Below, piece by piece: positions 25,045-33,068 of a DNA stretch of 40,544 nt (positions within the stretch are counted from its first letter, which is position 1; every line of letters begins with the position of its first letter). The stretch comes from Alphaproteobacteria bacterium. GTDB lineage: Bacteria; Pseudomonadota; Alphaproteobacteria; UBA2966. A program made the position numbers and the translations under genes. The stretch is taken from positions 1 to 40,544 of the forward strand of contig JABIFY010000149.1 of assembly GCA_018650465.1 (NCBI GenBank), written 5' to 3'. The notes beneath the pieces were generated by a model, which was not told where the DNA came from, ran no database searches, and worked only from the letters and a program-made list of their open reading frames with translations.

Positions 25045-26217
25045 TTGGACGACAAAAAAACCGAGTTCTTTGCCTATCTGGCGTCTGATGAATTTCAGGA
25101 GCACAAGGGAAATGTTCCTGATTTGCCCGTTGAAACGCTGTTGGAAGTGCTCAGCATTCTACCCATCGGTGTTGCACTGTATACGCCGGATCAACGTATG
25201 TGGGCCTGGAATAAAATTGCCGCTGAAGTCAGCAATTTGCCTGCCGAAGTCACGTTCCCGGGCATTCCGCTGGTCGATATTCTCAAGGCACACGCTGCCC
25301 GTGGAGACTATGGCGAGGGCGATATGGATCAGCTTGTGGCTGAACGGCTTGCGGCGGTTTACGATAACAGTATTCCCAATCGTGAACTGAAGCTGCCCAA
25401 TAGTCACGTTGGGGAATATGGCTCCCAAGTCCTGTCCGATGGGACCATGGTGGCCTTTGTTCAGGACATTACCGAACGTCGTCGGCAGGAAGACGAGATA
25501 CTGGCGCGCCAACGTGAGTTGGAAAATCTCAATAAACAAAAAGACGAACTCTTTGCCATTATCGCCCACGACTTGCGCAGTCCCCTGACGGCTGTGGTGG
25601 GTTTTTCGGAAATGATCGAGAACATGTCTGAAGAAGACATCGATCAGGAAAAGGCCAAGGCCTGGGCACAGAATGTCGGGGTTGGCGCACGGGGTCTGGC
25701 AGAACTGGTCGACAATCTCCTGAGTTGGGCCCGATTGCAAATGGATGACCACCAGTTTGCCCCCGGCAATTTTGATCTGTCGATTGCTCTGAAACAGGCG
25801 AGAGACCCACTCAGGTCCGTTGCCCGAAAGAAAAATATTTCCCATATCGACCAATCAACACATGTCAATGTTTCCGCAGACTTGAACATGATACGCACCG
25901 TATTGCGCAACCTGATCAACAATGGCATCAAATTTGTTGATCCCGGCGGCACTGTTACAACGGGTTGTCGCGATTTGGGGAATGGCAAGGTTGAAATCTT
26001 CGTGTCTGATACTGGCGTCGGCATGTCAGAAAAAATTGTCGCCAAACTTCTTGACGGTGCGCGTAACCAAACGACGCCTGGTACGGAGAACGAAACCGGG
26101 ACCGGTCTTGGCCTCAGGATTTGTCACAGTTTTCTGGCAACACACAATAGTTCGCTGAAAATCAGCAGCGACGTCGGCAAAGGATCAACCTTCAGCTTTC
26201 TTTTGGATAAAGCCTAG
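25045..26217 (+). CDS. PAS-domain sensor histidine kinase (soluble)
   Basis: Product of 390 aa starting at a TTG 2 nt after the gpt stop; no earlier or nearby ATG keeps the PAS domain. Residues about 33-145 form a PAS domain (LPIGVALYTPDQRMWAWN ... VAFVQDITERRRQED), followed by a coiled coil, then HisKA with H175 in AIIAHDLRSPLTAVVGF. The ATPase domain has N-box RNLINNGIKF at 288-297, G1 DTGVGM at 322-327 and G2 GTGLGL at 352-357. There are no membrane segments, so it senses an internal signal. No response regulator is adjacent. Confidence 0.93.
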   Translation: MDDKKTEFFAYLASDEFQEHKGNVPDLPVETLLEVLSILPIGVALYTPDQRMWAWNKIAAEVSNLPAEVTFPGIPLVDILKAHAARGDYGEGDMDQLVAERLAAVYDNSIPNRELKLPNSHVGEYGSQVLSDGTMVAFVQDITERRRQEDEILARQRELENLNKQKDELFAIIAHDLRSPLTAVVGFSEMIENMSEEDIDQEKAKAWAQNVGVGARGLAELVDNLLSWARLQMDDHQFAPGNFDLSIALKQARDPLRSVARKKNISHIDQSTHVNVSADLNMIRTVLRNLINNGIKFVDPGGTVTTGCRDLGNGKVEIFVSDTGVGMSEKIVAKLLDGARNQTTPGTENETGTGLGLRICHSFLATHNSSLKISSDVGKGSTFSFLLDKA

Positions 26218-27005
26218 ATATCAAAATCAGCCGATATGGGTGCGTGATCCGACGGCGTATCCCAGCCGCGCACATCATCCAGAATCGCCACGTCGGCTAA
26301 AGATTTTTTCAAATCCTTACCCATCCAGATATGGTCCAGCCGGCGACCCTTGTTGGCATTTTTCCAATCGCGTGAACGATAACTCCACCAGCTGTACAGC
26401 TCTTCGTCGTCACCAAAATGCTCACGCACGGCATCCAGCCAGTTACCGCTGGCCATAACTTTCGCCAGGGCATCTGTTTCCACTGGCGTATGGCTAACGA
26501 TTTTTAACAACTGTTTGTGGGACCAGACATCATGTTCCGAGGGGGCCACATTCAGGTCGCCCACAAGGATGGATTTTTTGATCGGATTCTTGATCGATGC
26601 CGACCAGGTGGACATGGCTTCCATGAAATCAAGTTTGTCGCGGAACTTGTCGTTCACCTCCGGGTCGGGCTCGTCACCGCCTGCCGGTACATAGAAGTTA
26701 AAAACCCGCACGCCATTTTCAAGTTTAGCCGCCACAAAGCGTGGCAGCATAAACGGCCCGATTTCCTTTTTGGGAACGGTGGTCAGTTTATGTGGTGAGG
26801 CAATGGCTACACCGTGGTAGGACTTCTGCCCCTGGAATATCACATTGCCATAGCCGACCTCTTCAAAAAACGAGAGGGGGAAATCTGCGTCCTGTACCTT
26901 GGTTTCCTGCAGGCAAATAACATCCGGCTTTTCCCGCAGCAGCAAGTCCTTCAACAGGTCGAGACGCTTGCGCACCGAATTAATATTCCAGGTGATGATT
27001 TTCAT
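26214..27005 (-). CDS. xth: Exodeoxyribonuclease III (AP endonuclease)
   Basis: Product of 263 aa of the EEP nuclease family. Motifs: MKIITWNINSVRKRLDLL at the N-terminus, CLQETKVQDADFP with the metal-binding glutamate near residue 34-37, GDLNVAPSEHD near 149-159, NKGRRLDHIW near 218-227 and the catalytic SDHAPISADFDI at the C-terminus. The enzyme cuts DNA at abasic sites and trims 3' ends in base excision repair. It is convergent with the histidine kinase gene, overlapping its 3' end by 4 nt. Confidence 0.95.
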   Translation of the reverse strand: MKIITWNINSVRKRLDLLKDLLLREKPDVICLQETKVQDADFPLSFFEEVGYGNVIFQGQKSYHGVAIASPHKLTTVPKKEIGPFMLPRFVAAKLENGVRVFNFYVPAGGDEPDPEVNDKFRDKLDFMEAMSTWSASIKNPIKKSILVGDLNVAPSEHDVWSHKQLLKIVSHTPVETDALAKVMASGNWLDAVREHFGDDEELYSWWSYRSRDWKNANKGRRLDHIWMGKDLKKSLADVAILDDVRGWDTPSDHAPISADFDI

Positions 27006-27049
27006 GGGGTTCTTTCAGATGTTATTGAACGCAAAAACTATGATTTCGT

Positions 27050-27074
27050 CATGCCCGGAGTTGATCCGGGTATG
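27050..27074. repeat. Palindromic repeat with TTGA loop (single hairpin)
   Basis: Stem CATGCCCGGA (27050-27059) / TCCGGGTATG (27065-27074), 10 bp with one G-T, loop GTTGA. It is of the same type as the paired hairpins at 32913-33007 and of the common alphaproteobacterial CGTCAT-CCGGA-CTTGA-TCCGG elements. It lies between xth and the lipoprotein gene. Confidence 0.7.
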
Positions 27075-27103
27075 GCGATTTGTGGAGAACCCGGTGTTTC
27101 TAC

Positions 27104-27748
27104 TCAGCCCCGATTCGCCTGGTCCGCCGTAATCAGGGTCCACTCAACGATGCGCTTCAGGACCTTGCCCAAGGCCTTGTCGAAGGCCTTGACGACGTCG
27201 CGCATGCCGGTGCTGTCGGCCCTGATTTTTCTTTCAAACGTCTTTGATGCGACGATCTGGCGTTTGGGTTGGCGGATAATTTTTGAGTTGACCCGCACCC
27301 GGATCACAGGTGCTGCACTTTCTTCATCATATTCGGCCTGAAATTCACGCAGATCACTTTTCAGGTTGAAGTCCGAGCGTAAACCAATGGCTTGCCTGCC
27401 CACGGCAATGATCTTGTTGGAATTCTCGAACGATTCGACCAACAAGGTCTGAACCATCTGTGGGGCATTCTCGGTCCAGCGCGCGCCACCGAAATATTCG
27501 ATCTGCACCGGATCATGGGTCAGGGCGATACGCTGGGTAGCAAGGGCACCGGATGTGGCCGGGTTTTCGACAACCAGCTGCCATTTCACGGTCGGTATCT
27601 CAGCTGAAAAGGAGCTTTTGGGTGACAGGGTATAAAAAGACGGTGGCGGTCCCCCACCCGGCAAAGCAACGGAGCAGCCCGACAGCACAAGCGCCAGAGT
27701 TGCAACAACGCCAGCTCGCAATCCCATATAGTTTTTTGTCGTCATCAT
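27104..27748 (-). CDS. ABC-type transport auxiliary lipoprotein (PqiC-like)
   Basis: Product of 214 aa. A signal peptide ends in the lipobox VLSGC with the lipidated cysteine at C25, so the mature protein is membrane-anchored in the periplasm. The body (PPPSFYTLSPKSSF ... LVVENPATSGALATQRIALTHDPVQIEYFGGARWTENAPQMVQTLLVESFE) matches the ABC_trans_aux/PqiC family that accompanies MCE transporters. It overlaps the MlaD-type gene by 4 nt and is the last gene of the lipid-transport operon. Confidence 0.9.
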   Translation of the reverse strand: MMTTKNYMGLRAGVVATLALVLSGCSVALPGGGPPPSFYTLSPKSSFSAEIPTVKWQLVVENPATSGALATQRIALTHDPVQIEYFGGARWTENAPQMVQTLLVESFENSNKIIAVGRQAIGLRSDFNLKSDLREFQAEYDEESAAPVIRVRVNSKIIRQPKRQIVASKTFERKIRADSTGMRDVVKAFDKALGKVLKRIVEWTLITADQANRG

Positions 27749-28764
27749 TCTGCCTTGAATCCTCTTTGTGAATTTCCAAACAGGAACTGCGCCGGATCGC
27801 TTTCGATGCGCGCTGTGACCCTGTTGAGATTATCGACCAGCAAACGCATTTCCCCCACCAGGCGGGTAAATTCAAACAGGCCATCACCAAAAAATCCGTT
27901 CAGGGCCTCACTATTGTCGGTTAACAATACATTGAATTGATCGCTGAGTTTTTCGATGGAAGCCGCCGTATTTTTTGTCTGGCTGAGCATGGGCTGGATA
28001 CTACGCTCCATGGTGTTGTCCAGACTGGAAAGTGTGCCGCGCATCATGGCGAGACTGACATCAGCACTTTCTGTCAGCTTGTCGGCGTCTTCTTCCAGGG
28101 CCTGCAAAAGCTGGCTGGCGGATGACACCGCCCCTTGCAATTCGCTGGTTGTTTTTGCGAAGTCTCGCAGGATACCATCCAGCTCGTCCGAGCGGCCGGA
28201 CACAGTGCCTGTGACCTCCTGCGCGTTGGCAAGGATTTCACTGATGGCTTTACGGTTGTCTTCGTCAAAGACTTTGGTGGCCTCACCAACCAGTTTGATG
28301 AAGCGGTTGATCAATTCCGGCGCCCCCGAAAATAGCTGATCAATTTGCGACGGTTGAGATTTTATGACAGGGCGTTCCTGACCGGACTTCAGGGTCAGGC
28401 CGGGGCTTTCCGGACTGCCGCCTGACAACTGCACATAGGACACGCCCGTAATGCCTTGCATTTCCAGCACGGCGACACTGTCTTCTTTCACCGGCGTAGA
28501 ACTGGCGACTTCGATGCCGACAATCACCTGGGCCGGATTTTTGGGATCAATGGCTATGGTCTGCACCACGCCCACGGGCACACCGTTATAGCGCACCTGT
28601 CCGGCTGGACTGAGGCCCGATACCGAGCCTTCAAAAACGATATTGTAATGATCAAATTCGCGGTCGATCTCAACCTTGGCCAGCCACATGACAAAGCTGA
28701 AGGCGGCGGCGACCATGCCCAGAACAAAGGTACCGATCAATAAATGGCTGGCGCGTGTTTCCAT
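27745..28764 (-). CDS. mlaD: MlaD-family MCE protein (lipid ABC transporter periplasmic subunit)
   Basis: Product of 339 aa. One N-terminal membrane segment (residues about 7-29) is followed by a single MCE domain (about 38-118: YNIVFEGSVSGLSPAGQVRYNGVPVGVV) and a long helical, coiled-coil region, ending in the conserved ARIESDPAQFLFG. MCE proteins form rings or tubes that carry phospholipids between inner and outer membranes. It is longer than E. coli MlaD (about 183 aa) because of the helical tail, as is usual in alphaproteobacteria. Confidence 0.92.
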   Translation of the reverse strand: METRASHLLIGTFVLGMVAAAFSFVMWLAKVEIDREFDHYNIVFEGSVSGLSPAGQVRYNGVPVGVVQTIAIDPKNPAQVIVGIEVASSTPVKEDSVAVLEMQGITGVSYVQLSGGSPESPGLTLKSGQERPVIKSQPSQIDQLFSGAPELINRFIKLVGEATKVFDEDNRKAISEILANAQEVTGTVSGRSDELDGILRDFAKTTSELQGAVSSASQLLQALEEDADKLTESADVSLAMMRGTLSSLDNTMERSIQPMLSQTKNTAASIEKLSDQFNVLLTDNSEALNGFFGDGLFEFTRLVGEMRLLVDNLNRVTARIESDPAQFLFGNSQRGFKAE

Positions 28765-28796
28765 ATCTCTAACCGTTCATCCCCATCACTTAATCT

Positions 28797-29600
28797 TCAA
28801 GCTTCTTTAGTTGCGATTGCGGCGCGGGCGCGGGGTCCATGAAAATATTCATGTATCCAGGGATGCGCCTGCTGCATCATTTCTGCCATGGTGCCGCAAA
28901 CAATAACACGTTTTTCCGCCAACACAGCAATGCGATCACAAATGGCATGCAGGCTGTCCAGATCATGCGTCACCATGAAAACCGTCATGCCCATGGCCGC
29001 ATGCAGGCGCAGGATCAGTTGATCAAATTCCGCCGCTCCAATGGGATCAAGCCCCGCCGTAGGTTCATCCAGAAAAACAATATCCGGGTCCAGCGCCAGA
29101 GCACGGGCAAGACCTGCCCGCTTGCGCATACCACCTGAGAGCTCCGACGGATATTTGTTGCCGGCTTCTGCCGGCAAGCCCACCATGGATATTTTCAGGG
29201 CGGCAATTTCGTCCAGCAAGACGTCCGACATTTCCGTATGTTCTTTTAGCGGCACCTGAATATTTTGCGCCACGGTCAGGGAACTGAACAAGGCGCCGTC
29301 CTGAAACAACACGCCCCAGCGCGCTTCGATCTCATGACGATCGTTTGGACCAAGGGCCGCCACATGTTCGCCCAGCACATCAATGCGACCCATCTGCGGT
29401 GTATTCAGGCCGATAATGGTACGCAGCAAAACGGACTTGCCCGTACCGGAACCGCCGACAATGCCGAGGATTTCGCCCCGCCGGACATCAAGGTCCAGAC
29501 TTTCATGAATGACCTGCGCCCCGAACTGGTTCTTCACCCCGCGCAACCGCATGGCCATGGCCGTCGTAGGTAGATCGTCGTTGATCACTTCCATCATCAT
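28797..29600 (-). CDS. mlaF: Lipid ABC transporter ATP-binding protein (MlaF family)
   Basis: Product of 267 aa. Walker A GGSGTGKSV is at residues 49-57, the Q-loop at Q100 (LFQDGALFSSLTV, typical of MlaF), signature LSGGM at 154-158, Walker B IVFLDEP at 174-180 and the switch histidine H212 in VTHDLDS. It drives the MlaE-type permease, whose gene overlaps its start by 4 nt. The first codons MMM leave the exact start open by one or two residues. Confidence 0.93.
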   Translation of the reverse strand: MMMEVINDDLPTTAMAMRLRGVKNQFGAQVIHESLDLDVRRGEILGIVGGSGTGKSVLLRTIIGLNTPQMGRIDVLGEHVAALGPNDRHEIEARWGVLFQDGALFSSLTVAQNIQVPLKEHTEMSDVLLDEIAALKISMVGLPAEAGNKYPSELSGGMRKRAGLARALALDPDIVFLDEPTAGLDPIGAAEFDQLILRLHAAMGMTVFMVTHDLDSLHAICDRIAVLAEKRVIVCGTMAEMMQQAHPWIHEYFHGPRARAAIATKEA

Positions 29601-30754
29601 ATCCCGATATAGGCAAAGAAGATGGAAAAGACCGCGTCGACAATCATCACGAGGAAGATCGATTCAACGACGGATCGGGTGGTGCGGCTGCCAACGCTTT
29701 CGGCTGAATTAGCCACCTGCAAGCCTTCGTAACAACCGACCAGGGCGATCAGCAAGCCAAAAACCGGCGCCTTGATGATACCGACCCAGAAGGTCCACAT
29801 GCCGATGCTGCCGTTCAGGCGTTCAATGAACTGGCCTGGCGAGACGTCGAGGACGCTCCAGGCCATCAGACCACCGCCCAGCAATCCCATAATGTCGGAG
29901 AAAAAGGCGAGCAACGGTAACATCAGCACCAGGGCCAGGGTGCGCGGAATGACCAGCACCTGGATGGGATCAAGGCCAAGGGTGCGCATGGCGTCGACTT
30001 CTTCATTGACTTTCATGCTGCCGATCTGGGCCGTGAAGGCACTACCGGATCGCCCGGCCACCACAATGGCCGTCAGCAGGATACCGATTTCACGCAAGAC
30101 CGAGACACCGATCAGATCAACAACAAAGACCTCAGCCCCGAACTTTTGCAACTGCGTCGCCCCCTGATAGGCCAGAACAACGCCAATCAGAAAGGAAATC
30201 AGGCCCACAATCGGCAGGGCATTCAACCCGACCTTTTCCATATGAAAAACCAGCGGCGTCAGGCGCAAACGCGAGGGGTGCAACAAGGTTCCCCCCAGGG
30301 TCTGCATGACCAGGCCCAGGAAGGCGATACCGTCGATCACCTCCCAAAATATTTCCTCAGTCGTTTCGCCCATATGGCGCACAACACGGATCAGCCCGTT
30401 TTCAACCGGGGGCGCTGCCGGATGCGGCACATCATTGGCCGCCATCTGATCCAGCATTTCCGCCACAGTCGGCGAAGCATTGACCAGGCGCGTTTCCAGC
30501 CCTTCCTCACGTAATCTTTTCAGGGTGCGATAAAGCAACCAGGCCCCGGTGGAATCAATGCCAGTAATTTCCGCGGCGTTCAGTTCAACAAGGCCACCCG
30601 ATGGGCCTTCCAGCATCTCCAGATCAACCTGCAACCGCACCGCACTGGCCATATTCCAGCGCCCACCTGCGGCCAGCACTAGCAACCGGTCCTGCACATC
30701 ACTGCGCAGCCAGGCACCTTGTGTTCCATCGGTTGATGAATCGATTGCCGTCAC
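29597..30754 (-). CDS. mlaE: Lipid ABC transporter permease (MlaE family) with N-terminal STAS domain
   Basis: Product of 385 aa from a GTG. Residues about 15-115 form a STAS-like domain (NAAEITGIDSTGAWLLYRTLKRL), which in E. coli is a separate protein, MlaB. The remainder is the MlaE permease fold with five to six membrane segments and the characteristic region REIGILLTAIVVAGRSGSAFTAQIGSMKVNEEVDAMRTLG near 222-260. It is the first gene of the mlaE-mlaF-mlaD-lipoprotein operon. No MlaC-type soluble carrier gene is present in this window. Confidence 0.93.
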   Translation of the reverse strand: MTAIDSSTDGTQGAWLRSDVQDRLLVLAAGGRWNMASAVRLQVDLEMLEGPSGGLVELNAAEITGIDSTGAWLLYRTLKRLREEGLETRLVNASPTVAEMLDQMAANDVPHPAAPPVENGLIRVVRHMGETTEEIFWEVIDGIAFLGLVMQTLGGTLLHPSRLRLTPLVFHMEKVGLNALPIVGLISFLIGVVLAYQGATQLQKFGAEVFVVDLIGVSVLREIGILLTAIVVAGRSGSAFTAQIGSMKVNEEVDAMRTLGLDPIQVLVIPRTLALVLMLPLLAFFSDIMGLLGGGLMAWSVLDVSPGQFIERLNGSIGMWTFWVGIIKAPVFGLLIALVGCYEGLQVANSAESVGSRTTRSVVESIFLVMIVDAVFSIFFAYIGI

Positions 30755-30915
30755 GTATCCCCGCTCCCCTTATTCAAGGCTCTATCCTGTCATGGGGAGT
30801 GGCGTTGGATCAAGCTAAGGGATTGAAAATAAGGATGATTGCAAGAGGACATTGCTTTGGCTAGTGTCGTGAAATGAATACTCTTTGCTTCAAGCCAATT
30901 AGTAAGGCTTTTCAA

Positions 30916-31107
30916 ATGAACCCGACGATGAAAAAGATCAGAACTGTTTCCGTTTGTGTGCTGCTGTCCTTTGGTGCCAGCGTCGCCCTGTCCGCCTGCT
31001 CGCCAGAAGTGGGCAGCAAGGAATGGTGTGAGAAGATGAAGGAAAAGCCCAAGGGTGACTGGTCAAGCAATGAGGCCGCTGACTTTGCCAAGAACTGTCT
31101 TATGTAG
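30916..31107 (+). CDS. Small DUF3012-type lipoprotein
   Basis: Product of about 63 aa from ATG 30916 (MNPTMKKIRTVSV); the ATG at 30928 is also possible and the one at 30874 would place extra residues before the signal peptide. The signal peptide ends in lipobox VALSAC, followed by SPEVGSKEWCEKMKEKPKGDWSSNEAADFAKNC, the recurring DUF3012 pattern with two cysteines. Function is unknown. It is divergent from mlaE and convergent with the FMN reductase gene. Confidence 0.82.
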   Translation: MNPTMKKIRTVSVCVLLSFGASVALSACSPEVGSKEWCEKMKEKPKGDWSSNEAADFAKNCLM

Positions 31108-31124
31108 GTCTGAGGTTCTCAAAC

Positions 31125-31157
31125 TCGTCGTGAGCGGCTCAAGCCCGGTCACGACGA
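31125..31157. terminator. Possible bidirectional hairpin between convergent genes
   Basis: Perfect 9-bp stem TCGTCGTGA / TCACGACGA with a 15-nt GC-rich loop that can pair further (GGCT/AGCC). It lies in the 66-nt gap between the DUF3012 lipoprotein and the FMN reductase, which face each other. There is no strong T tract on either side. Confidence 0.6.
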
Positions 31158-31173
31158 ATATAGACAGCTTGCT

Positions 31174-31704
31174 TCAAGCTTCTTCCAAAGACGCCAATGC
31201 CTGTTTGATCTTGATTGCCGTCTCAGTCTGATCTATTGCCTCGTCCGCGTTGCCCACGCTGACCTGTGCCACAACTTCTGTGCGCAAGATTTCCATCTGT
31301 TCAACGAGGCGCGGCAAGACCCGCTTGCCACCGCCGGCACCTGGGGATGCGGCCATGATTATCGCCTTCTTGCCTTCATAGGTCGCACGACCATCCAGCC
31401 CGCCGCCTGCACGGGAGCACCAGTCGAGGGTGTTTTTCAGCAAGCCGGGGAAAAAACCGTTATATTCCGGGGTTGAAATCACGAGGACGTCAGTTTCCGC
31501 AATCATCTGTTTCAGGCGCAGAACATCGTCGGGCAGACCGTCTTTATCTTCCTGGTCGCCGTCATAGATGGGCAGGTCAAAATCGCCGAGGTTAATCAAA
31601 TTCACCTCATGGCCTAGTTCCACAGCGATTTCATGGGCGAGGGTGATCAAGCGCAGATTAAGGGACGCAGCCCGGATACTACCGCTGAACATCAAAATTT
31701 TCAT
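31174..31704 (-). CDS. NAD(P)H-dependent FMN reductase
   Basis: Product of 176 aa with a flavodoxin-like fold. The FMN phosphate loop GSIRAASLNLRL is at residues 8-19, and STPEYNGFFPGLLKNTLDWCSR near 77-98 is the second flavin-binding signature of the NADPH:FMN/azoreductase/chromate reductase family. It lies 68 nt from the divergent selenocysteine-containing redoxin gene, so the two may share a control region and a redox function; this is inferred from position. Confidence 0.9.
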   Translation of the reverse strand: MKILMFSGSIRAASLNLRLITLAHEIAVELGHEVNLINLGDFDLPIYDGDQEDKDGLPDDVLRLKQMIAETDVLVISTPEYNGFFPGLLKNTLDWCSRAGGGLDGRATYEGKKAIIMAASPGAGGGKRVLPRLVEQMEILRTEVVAQVSVGNADEAIDQTETAIKIKQALASLEEA

Positions 31705-31772
31705 GAATGGTTACTCTTGCAGAGGAATATAAGTTAGAGTTTCACGAACTATAGATAAGGGGGATTTCAGAT

Positions 31773-32894
31773 ATGGCAACTGTGTTAACGGAACAAGGTC
31801 CGGTCGACGTGTCGGCAGGCCCGGGTTCCCAGGATCAACTCTGGCTGACACGCCCGGATGCGGATGCTGTATCGGGCTGGGCCATGAAGCCCGAAGGCTT
31901 GTGCAAGGGCGACATTTGTATGCCTGTGCCAGCTGACAAAGCCGACGACTATGTCCGCGATGATCACATCAATCTCGCGGCCTTCTGGGATCGCATGCAA
32001 AAACCCTCAGCCCACAGCCAAAATGGTGATGTCTGGGTTCTGGGTGAAAGTGCTGACGACCGCAGTGCCAGACTTCAGTCTCTCGAAGCACCTGATTTTT
32101 CCCTGCCCGATCTGGATGGCAAGTTCCACAGCCTGTCTGATTTCCGCGGCAAAAAAGTATTCCTGGCGACCTGGGCCAGCTGGTGAGGCTGTCGTGCAGA
32201 TCTGTCCGTGTGGCAGGCAATTTACGACGATTACCAGAACAATGACTTTGTAGTTATTGCCGTTGCCATGGACAACGACATCGAAGCCGCACGCCCCTGG
32301 ATTGAAGACGCCAAACCCACCTACCCCGTCCTGATCGACCGCTATCATCAGCTGGCGGATCTGTACAATATGGTCAATGTACCGCAGGCCGTGTGGATTG
32401 ATGAGGCTGGCCAGATTGTGCGTCCAACGGAAAATGCCGGGGCCTTTGAAGGATTTCGGGCCCTGGACTTTGAAAGCATGACCGTGCCGGACGACGTATC
32501 CGCAACGGTGCAGTCTTCAAAAAAGACCTATGTTGCGGCCATTCGTGACTGGGCCGAAAACGGCGTGGACAGTGTTCATGCCTTCACTCCCGATCAGGCC
32601 CAGGCCCATCTGGAAGCTCCGGATGACAATAAGGCCAAGGCACATGTCATGTTCCGCCTTGGTATGTATTTGCAGCAAACCGGCAACGACGCAGAAGCTG
32701 ACAGTTTGCTGGCACAGGCAGCTGACCTACATCCTGAATCCTGGACAATCTGGCGCCAGGCTGCGGACAAGCTGGAGAACGGCCTGGCCGCAGGCCCCGC
32801 CTTTTGGCAACGCGTCAATGCCCTGGGCGAGGATCATTATTACAAGCCGGTTGATATGGCTGGCATGCCGACAGAAGGACCGCCGAAGGGTTGA
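31773..32894 (+). CDS. Redoxin-family selenoprotein (TGA at 32184-32186 read as selenocysteine)
   Basis: Full product 373 aa with Sec138; GGGGG lies 9 nt before the ATG. Without recoding the frame stops after FLATWASW. Read through the TGA it continues in the same frame as GCRADLSVWQAIYDDY, completing a thioredoxin/AhpC-TSA fold (EAPDFSLPDLDGKFHSLSDFRGKKVFLATWASW-U-G-C), with VVIAVAMD and the cis-proline loop VNVPQAVWIDEAG in the right places. The Sec sits where redoxins have the active-site Cys, and C140 follows. Residues 1-90 form an extra N-terminal region (C44, C49) and about 280-350 look TPR-like. A hairpin fitting a bacterial SECIS is at 32201-32217. The GTG at 32208 is not a real start. 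Confidence 0.88.
32201..32217 (+). promoter_or_regulatory. Putative bacterial SECIS element of the redoxin gene
   Basis: Stem TCTGTC (32201-32206) / GGCAGG (32212-32217), 6 bp including two G-U pairs, loop CGTGT. The loop begins 20 nt after the TGA and has G in its second position, agreeing with the usual bacterial SECIS rule (loop 16-37 nt from UGA, G among the first two loop bases). It lies inside the coding sequence, as bacterial SECIS elements do. Confidence 0.65.
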
Positions 32895-32912
32895 TAAATT
32901 ACCACTTTTCCC

Positions 32913-33007
32913 CCGTCACCCCGCACTTGATGCGGGGTCTACGCCTCAGGATTCAGGGTATTCTCTCTGGCAAAGGCATGGATGCCGGATCAAGTCCGGC
33001 ATGACGG
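32913..33007. repeat. Double-hairpin palindromic element
   Basis: Outer arms CCGTCA (32913-32918) and TGACGG (33002-33007) enclose two perfect 8-bp hairpins: ACCCCGCA-CTTGA-TGCGGGGT (32918-32938) and ATGCCGGA-TCAAG-TCCGGCAT (32982-33002). The loops CTTGA and TCAAG are complementary, so the two halves are inverted copies of one unit. It lies between the redoxin and thioredoxin-fusion genes and is related to the single unit at 27050. Confidence 0.8.
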
Positions 33008-33068
33008 AGTGTTCTTGTGAAAGACAATCCGCATTTCAAGGAAGATAATAAGGAACACGTGTATACCC

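Noticed and set aside
32208-32894. A separate gene starting at the GTG at 32208
   Set aside because: It lacks a ribosome binding site and would begin in the middle of a thioredoxin fold. It is the downstream part of the redoxin selenoprotein.
33008-33068. The double-hairpin element as an insertion sequence remnant
   Set aside because: No transposase fragment or target duplication is visible; it is better described as a palindromic intergenic repeat.
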